In this document: positions 59,454-64,000 of the stretch, piece after piece
Layout of the letters: each line of letters starts with the position of its first letter
Numbering within the stretch: position 1 is the first letter of the stretch
Assembly: GCF_007859635.1 (NCBI RefSeq)
Contig: NZ_CP042306.1
Coordinates: 1,178,001 to 1,242,000 of the forward strand
Direction: 5' to 3'
Source: Sphingomonas panacisoli
GTDB lineage: Bacteria > Pseudomonadota > Alphaproteobacteria > Sphingomonadales > Sphingomonadaceae
Length of the DNA: 64,000 nucleotides
The notes under the pieces: model-generated
What the model was told of the DNA's origin: nothing
Database searches by the model: none
What the model saw: the letters and a program-made list of their open reading frames with translations, nothing else
Program-made: the position numbers and the translations under genes

Positions 59454-61076
59454 TCAAACCCGCGTCGCGATCATTCCCGCATAACCGCCGACCCGCCAAC
59501 CATCCACCGCGCCGACGGTTTGCACCGCGCGCCACTGGCTCGGTTCGGCGGGCGCCCAATCGGCCGGCTCGAACGCCAGGTTGAACACGCAGAGTAAGCG
59601 CTCCGCACCGGCCGTCCGCTCGAACGCGAGCAAGCTGTCGGTTGCCGCCAGGATCGTTACGTCGCCCGTCATCAGCGCTTCGCTGGCGTGCCGAAATGCG
59701 ATCAGACGACGCGTCAGGTTGAGCAACGAAGCGGGATCGCCATTTTGCCGGTCGACCGCGAGCGCGAGGTGGTCCTCGCCGATCGGCAGCCACGGCGTCG
59801 CGGTCGAGAAACCGGCATGGTCGTTGGGATTGCCTTGCCACGGCATCGGCGTCCGCGCGCCGTCGCGCGACAAGGTCAGTGGCCAGTTGGCGATTGCCTC
59901 CGGATCCTGCAGCGCGTCGAACGGGATATCGACCTGCGTGAGCCCGAGCTCCTCGCCTTGGTACAGGAACAGATTGCCGCGCAGGCACATCAGCAGCAGC
60001 AGCTTAAGCCGCGCGAAGGCCGCGCGATGCTCGGGCGCGACCCAGCGGGAAATCGCCCGCGGAGCGTCGTGATTCTCGAATGCCCAGCTCGGCCAGCCGG
60101 CGCCGGGCGTCTGCGGCCATTGCGCGAGCGCATCGCGGACGAGGCCGGGGGTCAGCTTGTCGGCGTAAAGAAAGTTGAAGCCGTACGCCGAATTGAGTCT
60201 GCGATTGCCTTCCGTGAAGGCGTGCATCTCCGCCTCGGGATGTGCGCCGCCCACTTCCGCCACCGTGAACGTCGCGCCGTAGCGATCGGCCAGCGCGCGC
60301 AGCCGTTCGAGGAATAGCGGCAGTTCGGGCTGGCTCTGATTGTGGACGTGCAGCTGGAAATCGAACGACCGCGTTCGCGGCCCCGGCGGCGCGGGCGGAT
60401 TGTCGGTCAGCGCCGGGTTGTGCATCGCGAAGTTGATCGCATCGATGCGGAACCCGTCGACGCCGCGGTCGAACCAGAATTTGGCGGTGGCTAGCAGCGC
60501 GTCCTGCACCGCGGGATTGTGCACATGGAGCTGCGGCTGTTCCGGCAGGAAATTGTGCATGTAATATTGGCAACGCCGCGCATCCCAGGTCCAGGCGGGG
60601 CCGCCGAATACCGACTGCCAGTTGTTGGGCGGCGATCCATCGGGCTTGGCGTCGGCCCAGACGTACCAGTCGGCCTTCGGATTGGCGCGGTCGGCGCGGC
60701 TTTCGAGGAACCAGGGATGCCGATCGCTCGAATGCGAATAGACCTGATCGATCAACACTTTGAGCCCGAGTTCGTGCGCGCGGGCGATCAGCGCGTCGAA
60801 ATCGGCGAGCGTGCCGAAGATCGGATCGACGTCGCAATAGTCGGCGACGTCATACCCGAAATCCAGCATCGGCGAGGTGAAGAAGGGCGACAGCCAGATG
60901 CCGTCGACGCCTAGGCTCGCGACATGATCGAGATGCGCGGTGATGCCGGGCAGATCGCCGATCCCGTCACCGTTCGAATCGGCGAAGCTGCGCGGGTAGA
61001 TCTGGTAGATCACCGCACCGCGCCACCATTCGCGCGTAGTCGCGTCGAGCGCGGTCAGACGGGACACTTCGTTCAC
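59454..61076 (-). CDS. GH13 alpha-glucosidase
   Basis: The 540-residue protein starts (GTG 61076) with WWRGAVIYQIYPRSFADSNGDGIGDLPGI, the oligo-alpha-glucosidase signature. Catalytic residues are Asp212 (DGFRIDAINF), Glu274 (FTVAEVGG) and Asp337 (FENHDAPR). There is no signal peptide, so it acts in the cytosol on maltose and short maltodextrins. GTG 61076 overlaps the amylase stop by 4 nt and has GAGG 5 nt upstream; the frame open further up belongs to the amylase. Confidence 0.95.
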   Translation of the reverse strand: MNEVSRLTALDATTREWWRGAVIYQIYPRSFADSNGDGIGDLPGITAHLDHVASLGVDGIWLSPFFTSPMLDFGYDVADYCDVDPIFGTLADFDALIARAHELGLKVLIDQVYSHSSDRHPWFLESRADRANPKADWYVWADAKPDGSPPNNWQSVFGGPAWTWDARRCQYYMHNFLPEQPQLHVHNPAVQDALLATAKFWFDRGVDGFRIDAINFAMHNPALTDNPPAPPGPRTRSFDFQLHVHNQSQPELPLFLERLRALADRYGATFTVAEVGGAHPEAEMHAFTEGNRRLNSAYGFNFLYADKLTPGLVRDALAQWPQTPGAGWPSWAFENHDAPRAISRWVAPEHRAAFARLKLLLLMCLRGNLFLYQGEELGLTQVDIPFDALQDPEAIANWPLTLSRDGARTPMPWQGNPNDHAGFSTATPWLPIGEDHLALAVDRQNGDPASLLNLTRRLIAFRHASEALMTGDVTILAATDSLLAFERTAGAERLLCVFNLAFEPADWAPAEPSQWRAVQTVGAVDGWRVGGYAGMIATRV

Positions 61077-62872
61077 TTGGCCTCGCAGATGATGAAATCG
61101 AGCGGGCCGAGATCGACCTTGACGCTGCCCGGTGCGCTGGCGGCGGTTGCACACTTACCGTGGAGCGGCGCGAACGCCGTCGATGCCTGATCGACCAGCA
61201 CATTCGCGGAGATCGGCGCGGTCGAGGTGTTGAATGCGATCAGCACTTCCTTGCCCGTATCCGGATCGAACCGCGACACGGCGAACAATCCCGGCTTGTC
61301 GCCCCAGGCACGCAGTTCCTGCCGTCCGCGGGTCAGTGCGCGATGGCTCGTCCGGATGCGCGACAGCTCAGCGATCAGCCGGAAGATCGGATTATCGGTG
61401 CCGAAGCTCGGCGTCGCCGTCGTCTTGGTCGTGCCGAGCAAGGTCTCTTCGTTATAAAGCGCGACCTTGCTGCCGAACATGTCCTCGCGCGCGAGCTGAT
61501 CGCCACCCTTGCTCAGGAAGCCCTGTTCGTCGCCATAGTAGATCGTCGGCACGCCACGCAGTGTCAGCAGCATCGCATGGCCGAGCATTACGCGTTTGAG
61601 CAGTTCGTCGTCGCTCGCGTTCGGGAAGCCTTTCTTGACGAACATCGCGAACCGACCGGCGTCGTGATTGCCGAGGAAGGTGGGGAGGGTGCGGGCGCCC
61701 GCTTCGCCGTTTTCGTAGATCGGATCGGCGAAGAACAGCCGGAACAGCTCGTTGGTCGGCGCCGTCCCGCCGACCGTGTCGATCACCGCGCGCGCGAAAG
61801 CGAAGTCGAGGACGGCGGGCAGCTTATCGACGCGGGTGTGCTCGGCGAGGCGCGCGGGGTCGAGCTGATCGGTGAACACTTCGCCGAAGATGTGGAAGTT
61901 CGGAATGCCCTTCGCTTTCGCTCGCGCCAGCATCGCCGGGACGAACGCCTGCCAGAACTTGGCATCGACATGCTGCGCGGTGTCGATGCGAAAGCCGTCG
62001 ACGCCGAAATCGTCGATCCACTTACCGTAGATGTCGATCATCCCCGCAATCACGCGCGGGTTCTCGGTCATCAGATCGTCGAGGCCGGAGAAGTCGCCGA
62101 GTTGCGAGTCCTCGGTCGAAAAGGTCGAGTCGCCCCGGTTGTGATAATAGATGGGATCGTTGAGCCAGGCCGGGACCTTCACCTTCTCCTCGCCCTTGGG
62201 GAGGTACGGCGTGTAGGCCCAGGTCGGATCGGTCAGCTTGTCGTAATTGTCGCCCAGAAACGCCGGGTTGATCGCCGGTCCGCCGATCCCGCCGCGCCGT
62301 GTGTACGGATAATCGGCGCGGGTGCGATACGCGCACGGCTTATCGGCGACGCACTCGCGATACTTGATCACGTCGGCCGTGTGGTTGGCGATGATGTCCA
62401 TATAGACCTTCATCCCGCGAGCATGCGCCGCATCGACCAGCGCCTTGAAGTCCGCATTGGTGCCGAAATGCGGATCGACTTGCGTGAAGTCGGTGATCCA
62501 GTAGCCGTGATAGCCGGCGCTCTCGTCGCCGAGCGGACCCTGGACGGCCTTGTTCTTGAAGATCGGCCCGACCCATAGCGCCGTCGCGCCGAGTGCCTGG
62601 ATATAGTCGAGCCGCTTGATCAGCCCTTTAAGGTCGCCGCCGTGATAGAATCCCTTGGCGGCCGGATCGAAGCCGGTGGTCAGCCGGCCGCCTTTCAGTC
62701 CGCCGAGATCGTTCTTCGGATCGCCATTTTCGAACCGATCGGGGAGGACGAAATAGATAACCTCGTCCTCGGGCAGGCGGTCGCGATACGACGCGGCGGG
62801 GGCAGGAGCCGACACCGCCGGCTGCACGAGCGACGAGGCCAGCAGGGCGGCGATCAACCCGCGGCGGATCAT
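61073..62872 (-). CDS. GH13 alpha-amylase-type hydrolase, secreted
   Basis: The 599-residue protein has a signal peptide (MIRRGLIAALLASSLVQPAVSA) and a GH13 barrel with DEVIYFVLPDRFENGDPKND at the start, the insert DYPYTRRGGIGG, and catalytic Asp297 (DGFRIDTAQH), Glu331 (FHIFGEVF) and Asp404 (FLGNHDAGR). It cuts starch or maltodextrin outside the cytoplasm. ATG 62872 overlaps the halogenase stop (ATGA). The amylase feeds the glucosidases encoded downstream. Confidence 0.94.
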   Translation of the reverse strand: MIRRGLIAALLASSLVQPAVSAPAPAASYRDRLPEDEVIYFVLPDRFENGDPKNDLGGLKGGRLTTGFDPAAKGFYHGGDLKGLIKRLDYIQALGATALWVGPIFKNKAVQGPLGDESAGYHGYWITDFTQVDPHFGTNADFKALVDAAHARGMKVYMDIIANHTADVIKYRECVADKPCAYRTRADYPYTRRGGIGGPAINPAFLGDNYDKLTDPTWAYTPYLPKGEEKVKVPAWLNDPIYYHNRGDSTFSTEDSQLGDFSGLDDLMTENPRVIAGMIDIYGKWIDDFGVDGFRIDTAQHVDAKFWQAFVPAMLARAKAKGIPNFHIFGEVFTDQLDPARLAEHTRVDKLPAVLDFAFARAVIDTVGGTAPTNELFRLFFADPIYENGEAGARTLPTFLGNHDAGRFAMFVKKGFPNASDDELLKRVMLGHAMLLTLRGVPTIYYGDEQGFLSKGGDQLAREDMFGSKVALYNEETLLGTTKTTATPSFGTDNPIFRLIAELSRIRTSHRALTRGRQELRAWGDKPGLFAVSRFDPDTGKEVLIAFNTSTAPISANVLVDQASTAFAPLHGKCATAASAPGSVKVDLGPLDFIICEAK

Positions 62873-64000
62873 GCGTTTTTCTCCAGTGATTGGCCGGTCA
62901 TCGCCGCGACGAAATCGCGATGCTCGGGCAGCGTTTCAGCTTTCACGCGGCATGCCTTGGCGATCGTATCGAGGAAAGGACCGAGATCGGCCGCCTTGAC
63001 GTTGTCGGCAAGCGGCGACCAGCCGCGCGGCATGATCCCCTGGCCGATCATCACCTGACCCCAACTGTCGTCGAGGAACAGTTCGTCCTCCTCGCGCATA
63101 AACGCGCCGCCTTCGCGGAACAGCGCGATCTTTTCGGCGAGCGTCGCGGGCAATTCCATGCCGCGACAATGATCCCAGAACGGCTCGCCGATACGCTCGT
63201 TGGCGACATAGTGCAGCACGATGAAGTCGCGTACGCGCTGCCACTCGATCGTCGAGAGGCGGTTGAACGTGTCACGCGCGGTGGTGACGTCGGATAGGTC
63301 ACCGGCCACCACGTTGAGCAAGCGTCCGATCCCGGATTGGACGAGGTGGATGCTGGTCGATTCTGAGCGGCTCCATGAACCCCGCGGCTAGGCCCAGCGC
63401 GACGCAATTGTGCGACCAGAATTGCTCGCGGTGCCCGCTGACGAACCGCACCGGGCGCGGATCGGCGAGCGGTGTGCCTTCGACGTTGGCGAGGAGTAGC
63501 GCGCTTGCTTCGTCGACCGACATGAATTCGGAGCAGAAGACGTGGCCGTTGCCGGTGCGATGCTGGAGCGGGATGCGCCATTGCCATCCGGCCGGCCGCG
63601 CGGTCGATTGCGTGAACGGGCGGAGGGCGGAAGGATTCTCGCTCGGCACGGCGAGAGCGGTGTTGCAGGGCAGATAGCGGCGCCAGTCGATGAACGACAC
63701 GCCGAGCGCATCGCCGAGCAACAGGCTGCGAAAACCGGTGCAATCGATGAACAGCGTACCCGCGACGCGCCGATCGCCGTCGAGCTTCAGCGCCCTTATG
63801 TCGCCGGTGTCCGCGTCGCGTTCGACGCTTTCGATCAGCCCCTCGACCCTGCGCACGCCGCGATCTTCCGAATAGCGCCGCAGCATCTGCGCGAACAAAG
63901 TCGCGTCGAAGTGGTAGGCGTAAGCAAGATCCGTCGCGCCGTCCTCGCTAATCGCGAAGCGGCCGAGCCGGGCCGCGGCGACATTCAAGCTGTAGTCGCC
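62869..64000 (-). pseudogene. Tryptophan halogenase-family flavoprotein, frameshifted and cut by window edge
   Basis: The gene enters from the right edge. The N-part (frame ending near 63360) has LAYAYHFDATLFAQMLRRY, the substrate strand AGTLFIDCTGFRSLLLG and NCVALGLAAGFMEPL. After CCGCTCAGAATCG the frame must shift by one to read ESTSIHLVQSGIGRLLNVVAGDL, completing the F-x-E-P-L-E-S-T motif of the family, then WDHCRGMELPATLAEK and the end. The extra base is a T at 63364 on the plus strand (GATTCTGA for GATTCGA), the same change as in cysE. Members at TonB-carbohydrate loci may modify a ligand; halogenation of tryptophan is not shown. The FAD N-terminus lies outside the window. Confidence 0.85.

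Overview
The window is a contiguous piece of a high-GC alphaproteobacterial chromosome, most likely from the order Sphingomonadales (Sphingomonas or a close relative). The signs are an F1-ATPase zeta-inhibitor (DUF1476), DUF2794, a TIGR02300 acid-rich zinc-ribbon protein, the order phoR-phoU-phoB, sphingomonad-style intergenic palindromes, and a TonB-locus type tryptophan halogenase next to amylase and glucosidase genes. Genes are packed tightly, with many 1 to 4 nt ATGA/GTGA overlaps. There is no prophage, IS transposase, CRISPR array, rRNA operon or recognisable integrative element. The assignment rests on reading gene content, not on a database search.

Layout. 1-5 kb: end of a ferritin-like protein, an SDR, leuC / small membrane peptide / leuD, a nested palindromic element fused to the end of leuD, and a quinone oxidoreductase. 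5-7.3 kb: F1-ATPase inhibitor, BolA and monothiol glutaredoxin, then a GT4 glycosyltransferase. 7.6-10.4 kb: BlaI-type repressor, M56 (BlaR1-like) membrane peptidase and a LACTB2-like metallo-hydrolase. 10.5-17.7 kb: nadA and nadC with PPK2, DUF1697, RNase T2, DUF4112 and a peptide-binding lipoprotein. 17.7-23.9 kb: tRNA-Leu, ihfB, rpsA, cmk, aroA, a TIGR02300 protein and tRNA-Ala. 24-32 kb: PhoD phosphatase, an LplT-like MFS protein, pgsA-moaD-moaE, oxyR, TauE/SafE and cysE. 32-39 kb: membrane proteins, a MFE-2-like SDR, two related secreted Cys-pair proteins, and phoR-phoU-phoB. 39-47 kb: gph, glmU, a VapBC module, glmS, a cytochrome P450, dapE. 47-54.7 kb: GST, an SH3-like secreted protein, an MDR enzyme, an M28 peptidase, and the conserved rpmH-rnpA-yidD-yidC-engB ribosome/membrane-insertion block. 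54.9-64 kb: comM, DUF805, tRNA-Leu, and a maltodextrin-use cluster (tryptophan halogenase, alpha-amylase, GH13 alpha-glucosidase, GH97 alpha-glucosidase) that runs off the right edge.

Four conserved genes (phoD, cysE, comM and the halogenase) each carry a single-base insertion that splits the reading frame. Two of the four have the same extra T directly after a GATTC site, which is a GANTC (CcrM methylation) site, and one lies in a G6 run. I read these mostly as base-calling or assembly errors, so the four genes are probably intact in the cell.

The most interesting items are: rnpA has no canonical start after rpmH, and its frame is open right across rpmH to an ATG just upstream (a Thermus-like arrangement); a 270-bp nested palindromic element supplies the last codons and stop of leuD; a 34-aa membrane peptide is translationally coupled on both sides between leuC and leuD; a 55-aa membrane protein sits behind a dense GANTC / CtrA-like / palindrome region; a VapBC unit sits between glmU and glmS with a double-palindrome operator; and two tandem secreted proteins share a two-cysteine C-terminal signature. 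I see no clear multi-gene system that is both complete and wholly undescribed.
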